Source of the DNA: Sphaerosporella brunnea
Lineage: Eukaryota; Ascomycota; Pezizomycetes; Pezizales; Pyronemataceae
Direction of reading: 5' to 3'
Length of the DNA: 64,000 bases
Assembly (NCBI GenBank): GCA_008704415.1
Contig: VXIS01000050.1
Location: 142,666 to 206,665, forward strand
Shown here: piece after piece, positions 25,336 through 38,704 of the stretch
Position numbering within the stretch: the stretch's first letter is position 1
How the letters are laid out: each line of letters opens with the position of its first letter
The notes under the pieces: generated by a model
What the model saw: the letters and a program-made list of their open reading frames with translations, nothing else
Told to the model about the DNA's origin: nothing
Database searches by the model: none
Made by a program: the position numbers and the translations under genes

Positions 25336-27948
25336 ATGTCCGGCGGTTCCTCCCCCAACCCTGGGGTGGAAAGAAATCCTTTTCTCGACGAGAATGTTCG
25401 TGTTTCGAGCCCTGAAGCGTCGAGCCCTGAAGGAAGCCGCCCGGGTTCGGCGGGTGGCGGGAGGGTCCGATTTGGCCCAGGAGAAGTGGTGGATCCGTCT
25501 GGCAACAGGACCACCCTTGGTTTCCGCAATGCCGATTCTCCCTCAGGATTAGGGCCGCTCACGATTTCAGGTCCTTCTTCGCCGGCCCGCATTGATTTGG
25601 ACCCATATTTTGTGGAGGAAAACCCTGCGCCCAGCTTGATCATCACGGATCCCATGCCCCCCCAAGCTCCCCTACCTGTACCCCCACGCAGCGTTTACAA
25701 AAAAGCCCGATTTGATGAGACGGATGAGTTGAATGAGAAGTACGACGACTTTCAGCCTAAAACCTCCCAAGACCGGATGTCAAAGTATGGAGGCAGTTAT
25801 TCCGCACCAAGCTCCGCTCGTAGTTCACCAACCCTCAATGCATTTTCTGTTGGAGCAGGCCAAGCTCAAGGAGCTGTGTCGGTCGAGAATATCCCCCCAT
25901 TGAATCTCCACGGCAATCCAGTTACCCCCTCAGGGGACCACATGGAAGACAAGCCTATCATCACAGCTACGACCGAAGCACATGATCTTGTACGACAGCA
26001 TACCCGCCGGGGGGCTCCACCACGATTCTACGCATCAAAACCCAGCCAGCCGCAGTCAGGATACTCGACGCCCATCGAACATGGACATGGTGATTATGTG
26101 GAGAAGCCGGAGCAATTTCGTGGTGGTGTGTTAAGCAGCTTGTTGACCCTGTACAACAATGGGTCCAGTTCAGAAGGACGAGGACACAAGCCAACGCCGA
26201 GCATCGCGAGCACGGTGGCTTCTGGCCGAACGACGCCAAAATGGTACAGCAAAAGTGCCAACACTTCCACGACCTCGTTGGGAAGTCTTTTGGCCGCAAC
26301 TGGATCGGCCAATGCGACAGCCTTGTTGGGTGCCCCTGCGGCAGCTGTTGCGCCTGGTTTGGGAAGGAAAGAGCGCCCACGACTAGGGCACCGCACACAT
26401 AGTGGAGGACTTGTTGATAAACTCAAGAATATGTCGAGGACAAATTTGGATCAAGAGATACGGGTAAGTAACATCAGCCTATCTTCCCTGTACAGCTGTC
26501 TGACATGCTGGGCAGATCACTGTTCATATTGCCGAATTGCTCCAGCGGCAGAGATATATCATCAAAATTTGCAGAGCCCTCATGCTTTATGGAGCTCCTA
26601 CGCACAGACTCGAGGGTAATGATTAACTTCCATTCCAACTAACAGCTGCTGAATGGTGCGCAGAGGCATTGAAAATGACGGCCAGGGTGCTCGCCATTGA
26701 CGCCCAATTCTTATATATACCCGGTTGCATGATCATCACTTTTGGCGACCAATCGACCCACACCTCCGAAATGCAAATTGTCCGCACAGCCCAGGGCCTG
26801 GATTTTGGAAAGCTTTCAGACTGCCATACGGTGTACAAGGAGGTTATCCATGACGTTATCGGGGTTGAAGAGGCCAACACGAGATTGGACGAGATTTTCA
26901 AAAGGAAACCCAAACATAGCCCATGGGTACAGGTCTTCATTTACGGAATTGCCAGTGCCACCGTCGGTCCATTTGGTTTCAAGGCTCGCTTCATCGACAT
27001 GCCCGTTTTGTTCATCCTGGGATGCACGTTGGGATTCATGCAGTTGATTATGGCGCCGAGATCTGAGCTGTATGCCAATGTGTTCGAAGTCTCGGCGGCT
27101 ATTGTGATCAGCTTCCTATCGAGGATGTTTGGATCCATTCGTGGTGGAGAATTGTTCTGTTTCTCGGCCCTCACCCAAGGTGCAATTGCTCTCATTCTAC
27201 CCGGTTACATTATCTGTAAGTCAATATATTTTATGTCTTTTCTAGATGGCCGCTGACAGCGTCACCAGTGTGTGGCTCTCTGGAACTTCAATCTCGGAAT
27301 ATCGTGGCTGGATCGGTGCGCATGTTCTACGCCATCATATATTCTCTTTTCCTCGGATTTGGAATTACCATTGGCTCTGCTCTCTACGGACTGCTCGATA
27401 AGAATGCAACTTCTGTTACGACTTGCCCCCACCCGGTAGATTGGCGATGGAACTTCTTCTTCGTTCCTTTGTTCGCCCTCTGCCTGCTATCGGTAAACCA
27501 GGCACGATGGCGCCAGGCCCCTGTCATGACTGCTATAGCTCTTGCAGGTTATGTGGTCAACTACTTCTCGGGCCTTCGATTCAACGCCCAGCCACAAATC
27601 GCCAGCGGCTTGGGTGCATTCACTGTGGGCGTTCTGGGGAACCTTTATTCTCGAGTTGGCCATGGTTTGGCGTTCGCGGCCATGTTGCCCGCGATCTTTG
27701 TACAGGTGCCTAGTGGGCTTGCTGCCCAAGGATCGCTCATCGCTGGTCTCGAGAACGCCAACGCCATTGCCGGAAACACTACCCAACCTGCTGTTACAGC
27801 TACGGGATCGTCATCAACAAACTCGATTATGTTTGAGTTCGGCTTTTCAATGATTCAGATTGCGATCGGTATCACCGTTGGCCTGTTTGCTGCCGCACTC
27901 GTCGTTTATCCCATTCCGAAGAAGAGGTCTGGTTTGTTTTCCTTTTAG
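25336..27948 (+). CDS. prm10: Prm10-like ThrE-family membrane protein (DUF1212/DUF3815)
   Basis: Exons 25336-26463, 26516-26615, 26664-27215 and 27269-27948 encode 819 residues. The first 370 or so are low-complexity and Ser/Pro-rich. The conserved part begins at about residue 377 (ITVHIAELLQRQRYIIKICR), continues with ALMLYGAPTHRLEEALKMTA and the metal-binding-like YIPGCMI region, and ends in about ten hydrophobic segments. This is the architecture of yeast Prm10, a pheromone-regulated membrane protein related to bacterial threonine/serine exporter ThrE; the substrate in fungi is unknown. The joins at THRLE|E and GYII|L are fixed by family sequence. For the first intron I took the GGCAG acceptor at 26515 over an earlier TACAG because only it preserves the ITVHI start. 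An in-frame TTG at 25291 is not used; the ATG at 25336 is the first in frame. Confidence 0.92.
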
Positions 27949-30900
27949 AAGAAGGTCGACAGTACACCTGGAGTTTTCTTCACTCACAGTTTTTCTTTCT
28001 CTTATTCTCTCACATCCTGCACCAGTGTTTTTTTCTGTGCAATTTCACCCACACACAAAATCCGTTTAGTCTGGTCTTTTGGGGATGTATACTATCATTC
28101 GGAGTTTGCTTATTGCTTTGTAGCGAGTTAGAGCGCTTCATTTTTGTACCTGCTTTTCCGGAGAGTTTAATGGTCCTGCGTTTGCTTGTTTTTCAATATT
28201 CCTGCACATAACGACTTGATGATACACCATGGTGGTTTACAAATCGCTCCTTCGTTTTTTTATATCCTCTACTGTCCTTGAGTTGCTTTGCATGAGTCCT
28301 TTGCTTCGGGTTTGAGCTGGTTCTTTTTCTCATTTGTTCACGGTAGGCTTGGTTCGGTTAGAGGGTGCGTTTTTTATCCATCGGAAGGCGTTTTTTGTTG
28401 TACATGAGTTCTTTTTCGTTTTGCATGGGAGTCTCAGTTGATGGTGGTCCGGTGGTGGCCTTTCTTTGCTTGCGCTTTTGTTTTGTTTTGTCTTGTATCA
28501 TATTCATACCTGGCTTTTTATTGTCTTTTTATTTTTTTTAATTGTTCTTCTCAGGCTTCTGCCGTCTGGAGAAAATCCAAAATCATCCCTTTTGTACAGT
28601 ACATTTTATATACCAGGGGCGGAGTTTGAGGAGTAAATTGACTGGTTCGATTGCATCGTGAACTCGAATCTGCCAGCAATCATGCACTCAGTTTCTGAAA
28701 ATCGCCACCACCCGCGGGAATACCCGCTGCTTCGCATCCTGCGGCCTGCCGGTAGTTCGCAGGGTCGTTTGTTGCCGAGATCCATGGTGGCTCGCGGCAT
28801 CAGGGTATCTGGAGGGTGATGGTTTGTGAATGGGTGTAATCTCGAGTGCTCAGTTGTGACCAACGGCCCAAAAGCTCCGAGGAAAGGGTGCGCGCCCAGG
28901 CTTTTGTGAGCGCGGCGGCGGCGGCCGGGTGCATAGAGGTGCGGAGAGGTGCGGTGAGGCAGAAAAGACTGCGGAGAGCTTGGATCCCGCAGGTGAGCTG
29001 CGAAAGCTGTGCCGCTGCTTGATTGTGAGGTGCGGGCGCGGGTGGGCGCAGCGGTTGCTGCCCGTAGGCGCTGAGCTGGCTGGTGAACGTCTGCGAGAGC
29101 GACGTGAGCTTGTAGGTTAGGGCCAGGATGTATGCCCTGTATCAGCGTGAAGACTTGGGGGGTTGCTGGTGGTCTGCGGGTGCTGGGCGGGTGGGGGGTT
29201 TGGTGCGTGCCATGTTTTGAAGCTGGATTCTAACCGATTGGACCGGAGAGAGAGGCAGAGACGGGGCTTATAAAGAGTCATCAGGGCTCCGCCGCTCTGG
29301 TGGATGGCCGGCCATGCGGGGGTTGTTGACGAAGTCGAATGGCATCACGATCACCCAAACTGCGCTTTTTCTGAGTCCCCTCATACTCCCCATCATAAGC
29401 AATGGGGGCAAGCATATCTCTCTACGTTTGCCATCGAAATGCTGGGGCCCTTATGCCGGCCCACCAGTGGCGCCGTGTGCGTCGTCATGTCTCACTCGAC
29501 ACGGCTCCGATGCGGGGGTTTGTGGCGGTGTTTCCGCTCGAAGTGCAGTTTTGGCTGGCCCACGAGTGACACATAGCAAGTATGTATAAGGTGGGCCGGG
29601 ATCGGTGCTGCGGGCATTGTGTTTGTACCGAGTCGAGATCATGCTTCCCTTGAGTACTCGACTCGACTTGACGCCGCCGTAATGCTAGACTTCGCCTGCA
29701 CTTTGTAAAAAATATTCAAAGGTAGTACAAGCTTTGGAAGGATAGGGTGTTCATGAAGCGCTGCAAAATACTCTTTCACATGTGGCTTAGTATCTGCTAA
29801 CGACTCCGGCGCCAGATTGGCACGCCTACCTACGCGGGAACTTGGTGCAACCTCTTCAACTTTTTCCACGATATCCGATGCACGATGCAGGATAAACCAT
29901 CATTAAAACGGAATGATTGCAGGCGTTACGCTCTGGGACTGACCAGGTACCGGTGCCGGAAAGGGCCGGGGAAAATGTACCTAAAAAGAAAATCCCAATC
30001 GATGACCCATTCTGACGTCGGCCGAAGAACTGGGTCCTACGGTTTCGAACCTGTATTCCCATGGTTCTGTGACAGTACTGTAGCTGCAGGAAGAGACGGA
30101 GATCGCCATTATTATGATTTGATCAAGATTCCCGTTACAAGGGTCCTTTAAGAACTGTTCACGTCCGGTTTTTTTTCCGAGGGGCACACCAACCCCTTTG
30201 CCGTCTTCGCACGTACACCAACATCATGATGCCCCTCACACAGTCCATACCGAGCCTCTACAGTCTCGTTGACCCCCCTCCTCTCCTCAAATCGAAGCAA
30301 ACCCTCTCAGTGGTTTGTCGTTGCTTGTTAGTTACCACTATAGTTGACCATCCCTTGCCGCTGGTTTGCTTGTTGCCCCCCCCCCCCCCCCTCTTTTTTC
30401 CCTAGGGCTCCAGCCACTTTGTGGAGATAATGGTTAGACGCCGCGTGTAATCAGAGCGAGTGTGAAGTTCGGCCTTACGTCCCGATTGGAGCGGTGTAGT
30501 ACCAGCTCGCATTATGCCGTGCACTACTCTAGAGTGTTTCGTTGCACACGAACTTGGGGCTCAATTTCACATGTTAAGACCGGACATTAGATAGGGCAGA
30601 ACGTGGTGAATAGACCCAAGGCGATTGGATACACACAGTACCGACCAACCGCGTAACATTCACCTCCGCAATCACTCGGGACGGGCGAGATCTCATAACT
30701 CCCGGGAAAACCAAAACGCCTGCAAACGGACCTCGCATTGTCTCTATGTATATGCTTCTACCCATAGAACAATGGATGGATGGCGTATGGCAACCTGATG
30801 CTTCTGTGTGAGTGTGTGGCATCCCACCACCTTTGGAAGACATCCCTGAGCCCCCTCCCAGCTGCATTGGAAACAAACCTGGCAAACGCGCACCACAGCC

Positions 30901-33825
30901 GTCGACATCGCCAGTCCCACCAACCCCACCATGCCCCGCTATCCGGCTTGTCGGGTGAACTGTCCAGCGAGGTGTTTCATGGACATGGTGGGGTTCCTAT
31001 GCTAGGCACCATGTTGTTCACTCGAATCGTTGAATCTTGGATCGATATCAATGACTGCCGGCGGAAGACACAACTGTACAGTACAACAACGACATGCACC
31101 AAGTTCCAAGTTTGTTTTCAAGACGTCTGTGCATGTACCTTCTTGGCAGTGAAATCTATTCTTCGTCACCCAAAGTTGCATTTGACAAACATGACGGAAA
31201 GGTAACTTGCATTATCGCATGAACCCCCCCCCCCCCAGCCCAAAAATATATATCATTCACACGGCCCCCCCCATATGTATATGCTACCGGCCCGCCGATG
31301 GGTCGCAAGTTGCCTAGCGAGAGTGGATCGGTGATCGCGCGCAGGAACTTCATCTATCGAGATGCGAGCCGAAAGATCAAGCCACGCCGCGGCAGCAGCA
31401 GTATTGGGCGTGGACGATGCGTGTGGTTCTAAGTCATCATATTCCCAGGGTGAAAACATTTCGTATTGTTGCGGGATAAAATGTTTCATGTTTTGTTTCC
31501 CTCACCGATAGGGTGAGTGACAGGGAATGGATCTGCAAGACGTGCTTGATGGAAAGTGGATCAGCTTCGGGAATGCTCGGTTGATAACTATCATAACTTA
31601 TATTCGAGTGGGAAAACTTACCAAAGGACTTTTAATCGAGGGAATGATGTGACACGTGGGAACACAATGATAAAGTCCGATCGTCTGCCACGCTATGTCA
31701 TGACGACCTTGCGGGCTCTACCGAATACACTCGCGCGCCGCATTATGTGTCCAAGGAAGCCTCGGTGCTGACAGAGCTCCGAAGAAACAAATGTGAGGAG
31801 CCGAGTTTGCGCCTTGATCACTTTTATCTTCGCTCGCCGCTGAGCCTCTGATCTGACGTCCGATCGATGCTGCACATAGCATTGCATTCAGCCGTTAAGC
31901 CAACTGCATAGTGGCACCTTGTCCGGCCATCGTCGAATGATGAAGCAACTAGCCGCCGCGTTCTGTTTCGTCCGATATGATGATATGATAATTCCCCGTC
32001 CAAGCAAAGGCCAAAGATAACGCGAGCCGCCCGGGGTCGAAGTTTGTATTGACTGACAATCGGAAAGTCTGCTGGAGATCAGAACAAACAGAATCGGTGC
32101 ATATACCTACCTGTATCCCGAGCCGGTGGGGCCGGCGCGGTGATGTTTCTGAGTGGGACACGTTGGATGTTTCTTTTGTGGTTGCAATTGCAACTTCTTG
32201 GGGTCGACTTATTGTGGGTCAACGCTGTGCCATTGCATCATGGATGGCCAGCTGTTATTAAGGAAATATCATTTCCCAAACGCTGATCAGTCGGGGTAAG
32301 TGCCAGCCTTTCCCCTCTTTCGAAGGCCGTCGGCCATATCCTCACACAAAGCACTAACAATCCTTGGGATCAGATTTTCGCGAGATCAAGCCATTCACAT
32401 GGCCTGATCGGCCGGAGTCCCTACTTCCGGGAAGGAGATTGGAGGAATAAGGGCTACGGGAATTGCATATGTACCTTGAAGCTCGAAAGTGGTGATCGCA
32501 AAAATCTTGGAGGATGGACCCTGGGGGATCCACATTCGACGTCACCACTGCCACAACGCGCTAATTGGCAGATCCCACACCCCACGTCCGTACCAGCCCC
32601 CCCCCCACAGCGTCCGGCAGCAACACGCGACGCCATTGGACGTGCGAGCGTTGCCAATGCTAGTATCTGGACCCTTTCGGATGCTGTAGGACTTCGCTTT
32701 ACGATCGGTACCGATTTCGCGATCTTTTACGCCTCCAGCTTGCAGGGCTGAAGCCCAATTTTGTACAAGCACGGGGGGATGCGATCTCTGTTGACAAATC
32801 TCCAGAAACATGCAGGTTTCAAAGATGAAGATCTTGCAAATTTTCCTGGCTCCGTTCCCATCTCGGCTCGAGCGAGCTGAGCTGCTGTCCTGGAAACGGA
32901 TTTGCTTCCTGGGCGTGCCCCGCCGGATATTTTGCTGCGGACGAATCGCTTCTCGCTGGCGAGCCCGTGGGGATTTCCGCGCCAACTTGAGCCAACAAAT
33001 AACAAAGCTGCTTGAATGGTGGTCCTGGCGATCGAGGGTACCGGTGAAACATATCGGAGCTCTAGAAGTTGTCTTGAGCCGCAGAAAACGCCAGTTGTTT
33101 TTTTTTCCAACGCTCAATGACGGAATGCTCCTGCGCTCTACCGCCATGACTTTGTGCCGTCCTGCGAAGCATCGTGGATCGGAGGCAGCAGGATCTACGC
33201 GCGTGTGAAAGAAAGCTTGTGTTGCTTTTCTTCATGGCGGAAGCTGATCACCGCAGCGGTTGCTCAGCTACCTAGGTCGGCAGACGCGTGTAACAGGCAG
33301 TTGTCTCGACCCCTCACCGCCAACGGGTTGGCCATCCTCGGTTCCTGGAAGCTTGTGCTCGTCAGCAAAACTGAAGCTTTCAAAAAAGCGCGGGAGCCTA
33401 CATCTTCACCATGTCATATTGACAGGCTATGAGGTTTCCTGTGCGCGGTCGGTCCCAGTTGCTTGCCGGTTCAAGGTCTCGATGGAAGGGGTTGTTCAAG
33501 TTCAAGGCAGAAAGCTCAAGATCAACTGAGGCACCGGATCCTCGGCGAACGGGGGGCTGCAGATCTCGTCACGTCTCGGGCCGTCCCTGACTTGGGGCGT
33601 TATTTCATTTTGACGGCTATCCTCGGGGGGGGGGGGGTTGGCAAAAGCATGCGATGCGGCATCTTTCCTTTTTGTTCGGCATCCATGCCGCGAGGCATAT
33701 GGTGTCCAGTTGTGGAGAACTCCAACCGAAACCTGCGGCCGGCCGGTAGAGAGATCACCGGTGAAAAAGCACTGCGCATGCTGCTGCTGTTGTTGTTGTG
33801 CGTGGGAAACAGTTGACGTGGTGAG

Positions 33826-33851
33826 TTTTTTTTTTTTTTTTTTTTTTTTTT
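33826..33851. repeat. poly-T tract (26)
   Basis: A run of 26 T residues directly following GTGAG. Confidence 0.95.
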
Positions 33852-35431
33852 GTTGAATTGTTGTGGTCACTGGATCACTTATCTGCTCCAATTGCAGATT
33901 GAGAAGTTTGACATGCTGGAGCTAGCAGGCCAAACAATGTACCCCGGATATCGATATTCACCGGTCTGGTCCAACGGCATCCAATTCAGACGCGGGAGCT
34001 GTAAGTATGGGACGAGAGCGCCAATGGGGAAGCTCTCGATCAAGCTCTGGAGATGTGAGAGTTTGTACGTACATACGGCGGGATTGGCCCCCCGTTGTGT
34101 GGGGTAGGACAACTGCGGTCTCAGAGGCCACGATGTTGCTCCGCGCTTTCTTTTCCTGAGCATGGACATGGTTTCTTCCCAACTCATCGTTTACCTATCA
34201 AACCATCTTATCGGCGGCAAAACATGGCGGGGGGGCTGGTGGATCAGAGCTTCGGTACTTGCTACTGCTAGAGGCTAGAGCTATCGAAAACGAATCGGTT
34301 CTTTCACTCACGATCGTGCCTCAGCGACTGCCTCATCCATCCATCCACTGGAACTCACACCCCCAATTAATTCATCGGGTAATTTCCCCACACTTTCCAT
34401 CTGGCGGCAGCCAACATCTGCCTCACCTGCATCTATCTGCACTTATCTTCACAAAGAAAGAACGAAAGAAGACTTTTTCTTCCTTCCTTTCCTGACTCCT
34501 TTTCCTTTGCAGCAGCAGAAGGCGGGATTCGAATCAAACACCTGCCCATGGCCATGGGGAGGATGAAACATCGCAGGGACCGAATCTCTAGATAAGTTCC
34601 TGATACCCCGGACCAGGGAGACCCAAAACACTTTGTTTCTGTTCGGTTCTGGCTATATATACCCCCGCAGCATTTTTCTGCCTGACTTTGCCTGACCCTG
34701 CCTGGCCTGATAGCATGAAGCATGCATGCAGGGAGTGATTCAAGCAGAGCAGCAGGGATGCTGAGAACACTCGTGAGGACAAAACACCACACAAACGTCT
34801 TCAGTTCAGAACTGAATAACTCAACGCCAACACCAAATTTTTCAAAATATGAAGCGATAGAATTTGCGAGAAAGGGTCCCTATGTTAATCAAAACTGGTG
34901 CAATATTGTTTTTGTAGTGCGATGCAGACGGCGCGAAGTGGTTGTTTTCCGCCGACGCCTTGCCGACCGCCTTTTGTATGGGAAAAAACGCAAAAGTCAA
35001 CTTCACCAAACCACCACATTCTCATTCAGTTTTCATAGCGATGGAAAGCTTTTTGTTTGGTAAACCCGATACAATAGATGGCAAGTGGTCGAAGTTGCAT
35101 GGTAAGCCACAGCCTGGCGTTGTTCAGCCACAAAAGCGACCGCAAAAGGAATGGTGTTGCCTTGAAGTGGTAAGGTGCGCACCCCTTGCTGCTCTGCTTG
35201 AATCGCTTCCATGCATGCATGGACCTCCCATCCCCTCCCCTCATCTCTCACCCCCGCGCCTGCGGTTCTGCGGCTTTTCTCGCTCTCCCACAATGTTTCC
35301 TGAGGGAAATACCCCCCCCCCCCTCCTCCTCCCCCAAAAAATAAAAAAAATCCGGGGTGCATGCTTTTGCTTACTTGAGCAGGAGCAGGCAGAATTTTCC
35401 TGCCTTGCCTGCCTGCCGGATTCGAAACGTC

Positions 35432-35461
35432 CGACTCGACTCGACTCGACTCGACTCGACT
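35432..35461. repeat. pentanucleotide microsatellite (GACTC)n
   Basis: Five to six uninterrupted copies of GACTC. Confidence 0.9.
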
Positions 35462-35559
35462 TGACCCTCGCTTGGCCCATGGATTTGGGATGGATGTTCA
35501 CGTTAACCAGCCGAGAAGTTGAGAAGTTGAGTACATAGCCGCCGATTGGCCAATGCCTC

Positions 35560-35630
35560 ACACAACAACACAACCCACAACACAACCCACACATCCCACA
35601 CAACCCACACAACCCACACAACCCACAGAA
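35560..35630. repeat. imperfect minisatellite (CACAACCCA)n
   Basis: Repeated CACAACCCA / CACAACCCACA units with small variations over about 70 bases. Confidence 0.85.
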
Positions 35631-36006
35631 AAGAAGAAGAATGCCCGCAATTAATGTTGGGCGTGGGGCCGCGCGTGCGCGGGCGGAGGAGGCGGCGGGA
35701 GCGGCTCTTAAGAGGGAGGGGAAAAAACGTGCATGGTGAGCATGAGGCAAATATGTCTCCTCCGACGGTGACCCGATGATGTGGCAGCGGATGTTCATGG
35801 AAAAAAAAGTAAAGGTAGATAAACTGAATTCCTATCTGTACAATACAATCAAGCAAGCAAGCAGCAGCTTTTTTTGTGTGTGTGTGTGTTTGCGTTCTTT
35901 CTGTACAATACAGGCAGCAGAAGTAAAGTAGATAGAGGAGAGGAAAGAACAGCAGGAGGTACTCCAATCCAAAAAAACAAGACATATGAACTCCCAAAGC
36001 TGATGT

Positions 36007-36031
36007 AAAAAAAAAAAAAAAAAAAAAAAAA
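36007..36031. repeat. poly-A tract (25)
   Basis: A run of 25 A residues; minus-strand ORFs across it are artefacts encoding poly-Phe. Confidence 0.95.
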
Positions 36032-36307
36032 GACACAATAAGGAACCCCAAAACCCCCATGATCCTGCCATGCAAAGAGACAAAAGAAAAATATCCCGTA
36101 GATAAGTAAACCCCAACAAACAAGCACCAAGTTTGCCGTATTCCCAATAAATGATGCAAAAAAGGAAAAAAAAAGAAAGCCGAATAATGGAATGTACACA
36201 CAGCAGCCCTTTACGCGGGGAGATCCCTCAACTCGCGCGAGCCGCGAAACAAGGAAAACAAAAACAGCACTCAAGGGGACGGGTGGTAGGCCGAGGAGGA
36301 GAAGAAG

Positions 36308-37063
36308 CTATGATCGTCCGACGTATGCCAACCGCTCTCCTGCCAGCTCGTGGCCCGCAAAATAATTCCCGTCACGCTCCTGCTCGAGCATGAGTGGGGT
36401 GACAGGGCCGCCGGGGCTGCCGAGTGGTATCAGTTTTGGGCTCATAGGGCCGGAGCTCAGAAGGTGCGCTGGTATCCCTGTGGCCCGTGTGGCAGAGCTT
36501 ATGATCTCGCGCTGGTGTAATTGGAGCTTTTGCTGTGTGCTTAGGGAATGCGCATAGGCGGCGTAGTGGAAGTTTGGTGGCGTGGTTGTCGTCGAGGACG
36601 CCCCCGACGATGTGCCGCTGTTCGTTGGTAGCATCGAGAGCTTCAGGTTTGCAGAGGGCTTGCTGCGAGGTGTCGTCGAGCTGCCTGAGGCAGTCGTGGG
36701 CATCAGCGACGGTGGCGCAATGCTGCTGGTCAGCGCCAGGGGTGAAGGTGGCCGCTCGGAGGAGTACAGGCGCATTGGGTAGAGCGACATCTTGTGGGCT
36801 TGGGTTTGTGGTGAGAGGTGGGGTGATGGAGGGGAGCGGCTCGACGACGGCGGACTGTGTTTCTCTTGGTTGCGGTAGTTCCGGTCGTGCCGTGTGAATG
36901 TTAGGGAGTCTGATGAGTCGCACTGGCGGTTGTAGTTGTGGTTGTGGTTGTGGTTGTGGTTGTGGTTGTTGAGTGAAGAGGAAGAGGAGGAAAGTGTCGA
37001 GTTATGAAGGGAGGACGCCGCAGATGAGGGTTGCGATTCAGGGTGAAGACGAACAACGGGCAT
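36308..37063 (-). CDS. hypothetical low-complexity protein
   Basis: An intronless 251-residue frame starts with an ATG at 37063 (MPVVRLHPESQPSS) and ends KLIPLGSPGGPVTPLMLEQE followed by a short hydrophilic tail. It is rich in Ser, Thr and Pro, with an Asn-His repeat near residues 32-45. The well-ordered C-terminal block (residues about 180-235, with YAAYAHSLSTQQKLQLHQRE and the GSPGGPVTPL motif) looks conserved; I have the impression of similar tails in uncharacterised ascomycete proteins but cannot name a family. No signal peptide or membrane segment is seen. The overlapping frames on both strands are broken or poorer in composition. Function unknown; an upstream exon cannot be excluded. 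Confidence 0.65.
   Translation of the reverse strand: MPVVRLHPESQPSSAASSLHNSTLSSSSSSLNNHNHNHNHNHNYNRQCDSSDSLTFTRHDRNYRNQEKHSPPSSSRSPPSPHLSPQTQAHKMSLYPMRLYSSERPPSPLALTSSIAPPSLMPTTASGSSTTPRSKPSANLKLSMLPTNSGTSSGASSTTTTPPNFHYAAYAHSLSTQQKLQLHQREIISSATRATGIPAHLLSSGPMSPKLIPLGSPGGPVTPLMLEQERDGNYFAGHELAGERLAYVGRS
36929..36970. repeat. hexanucleotide repeat (GTTGTG)n inside the coding region
   Basis: About six copies of TTGTGG on the plus strand encode alternating Asn-His on the minus strand, the likely source of length variation in the 36.3-37.1-kb protein. Confidence 0.9.
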
Positions 37064-38704
37064 CGTGACCTTTTGAAGGAGTTGGTTTGCGTGTCGGGGT
37101 GTTCGTCTCCCTTCCTCTGGGGGGAGGGGGGTCGCTGGTGGATGTGATGGCTAAGTAAGCAGCGCCGACGGGCCCATCAACCCAAAAAATTATAAAAATT
37201 GTGTCCGTGTGTCAGTGCCACAGAAACCACGCAGGGTAGCGGAGGAGGCCCCCCAGCCAATGGTGCATGCAGCAGCCAACCCACACAAGAAAAAGCAACA
37301 AAACAAACACCAGAAAAACACAAAATTCAGGATGGAGGGGGGTGCGCAGTGATCACTGGGTGGCGGTGTCTCGGAGGGCCAGTTGGGTAGTGCTGATGCT
37401 TCCCTCTCTCCAGATAGATATCAATATCTATCTCCACCGCCCATCGTTTATGCAGGTGCAATATGAAGGCGGTGGATGCTGGGCTCTGCGATATGACTGG
37501 TCAACTTAGATTTGCCTTCTTTGCTGGAGCAAGGCCATTGACGAGGCCAGATAAATTAAGTCGAGACACAACAACCGGGACAAAACACGGAGGAGATGAG
37601 AATTTGCAATGCAATGACGACGGGCGCCCCGCAGCCGCAGCCGCAGCTGAAGCATGGCTAGGCAACTCACGATATTCGACTTGGACGGCCCACTCTGCTA
37701 TCTAAGGTCCCCGCGAACGCTACATCACCGCGCGTGACCCCCCGTTCGTCGTCAAAATTGTGAAATCAGAGGGCTGCTCGATGCGCCGGTCCTCGTCGCC
37801 TCTCGCCTGCCAGCTCCTCCTCCTCCTCCTCCTCCTCTGCCCCCTCAGTCAGTGCTTGTCGATGACGGCGGCGTGCAGTTGTACAGAGAGCTTCCGGCAA
37901 CCCCCTCCAGTCCGCCGCTTTGCCGGTCAGTGAAAAAAATAAAAATAAAAAAATAGCAACCGCCGGTCTTCACTTTACGACTGCAACGATCGCCGCCGTG
38001 TTTGGAATCAGCTGCTCCGTTGGCAAGTATGCAGCTGCGGTGTTTATAATATCACCACGACTGCGATGATCTTGATGTGCACTGCAACTTTTGCATATGT
38101 AACTTCAATCTTTATTTTGTTTTTTGCGTGCTGATTCTGTGCATTTTCTAACCCTCCCTTCGAAGTGCAAATTGCGAAAACCGAGTGAGAGACGATTAAC
38201 CGCCGTCATCCTCGGTGACGAATCGGCGTACGCTGCTCCTTGCTCCCTGCTCCCAAGTCGAGATCCCGCCATCTACGCGTGTCGAGAGTGTGGCGGGCTA
38301 CAGACAACGGTTAACCGGGCTCCGTGGTTGGAGAACGGGTGTCTCAGCTTCTGGATGCAACGACGTCATTCGTGAGATGTCACGGCTCGCGAACGTGTTG
38401 TGTAGAGGTACTTATGGACACGGATGAGTGGAGAGATGACGTTGGTCCAGATGTGGTGAGTGCTTCCGAAGGCTGACGATAATCGCAGGTCTTGGATCTT
38501 ATCTGGCTGACTGTACTCGGGCGTTAAGTCGGGCGCACTTCCCGAAATGGAAATACGTGGCGCTGTGGCTTCAACGCAGATTCGACGAGTATCTTTCTTT
38601 TTCCAACCCCGAAAAATACCGAAAATGTCAAGATCGAATGGGATTCAATGCCAAATTTTGTATGAGGGAAAAAAGTCCGGCGCGCATCGTCTATTCTACA
38701 TATT
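37064..38704. other. intergenic, no gene recognised
   Basis: This stretch holds the upstream region of the minus-strand low-complexity gene, a (TCC)n run at 37814-37838 and AT-rich sequence near 37930-38110. Short ORFs only. Confidence 0.5.

Larger units (their letters stand above)
27949..36307. other. 8.4-kb stretch without convincing genes
   Basis: I examined all longer ORFs (e.g. minus 32542-33147, plus 34942-35538, minus 35503-36201); none shows a domain, and several are built from homopolymers or simple repeats. The first 600 bases are T-rich prm10 3' sequence. Homopolymer C/G tracts lie at about 30378-30391, 31227-31238, 33627-33637 and 35311-35322. No RNA gene was recognised. Confidence 0.5.

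Noticed and set aside
32542..33147. 201-codon minus-strand ORF
   Set aside because: No recognisable domain and several competing ORFs in other frames over the same bases.
34520..34610. tRNA-like GGGATTCGAATC motif
   Set aside because: The flanking bases do not form a T stem, and no matching acceptor or D arm could be built on either strand.
35503..36201. 232-codon minus-strand ORF with long Phe runs
   Set aside because: The Phe runs come from a 25-A tract and the rest from simple repeats.
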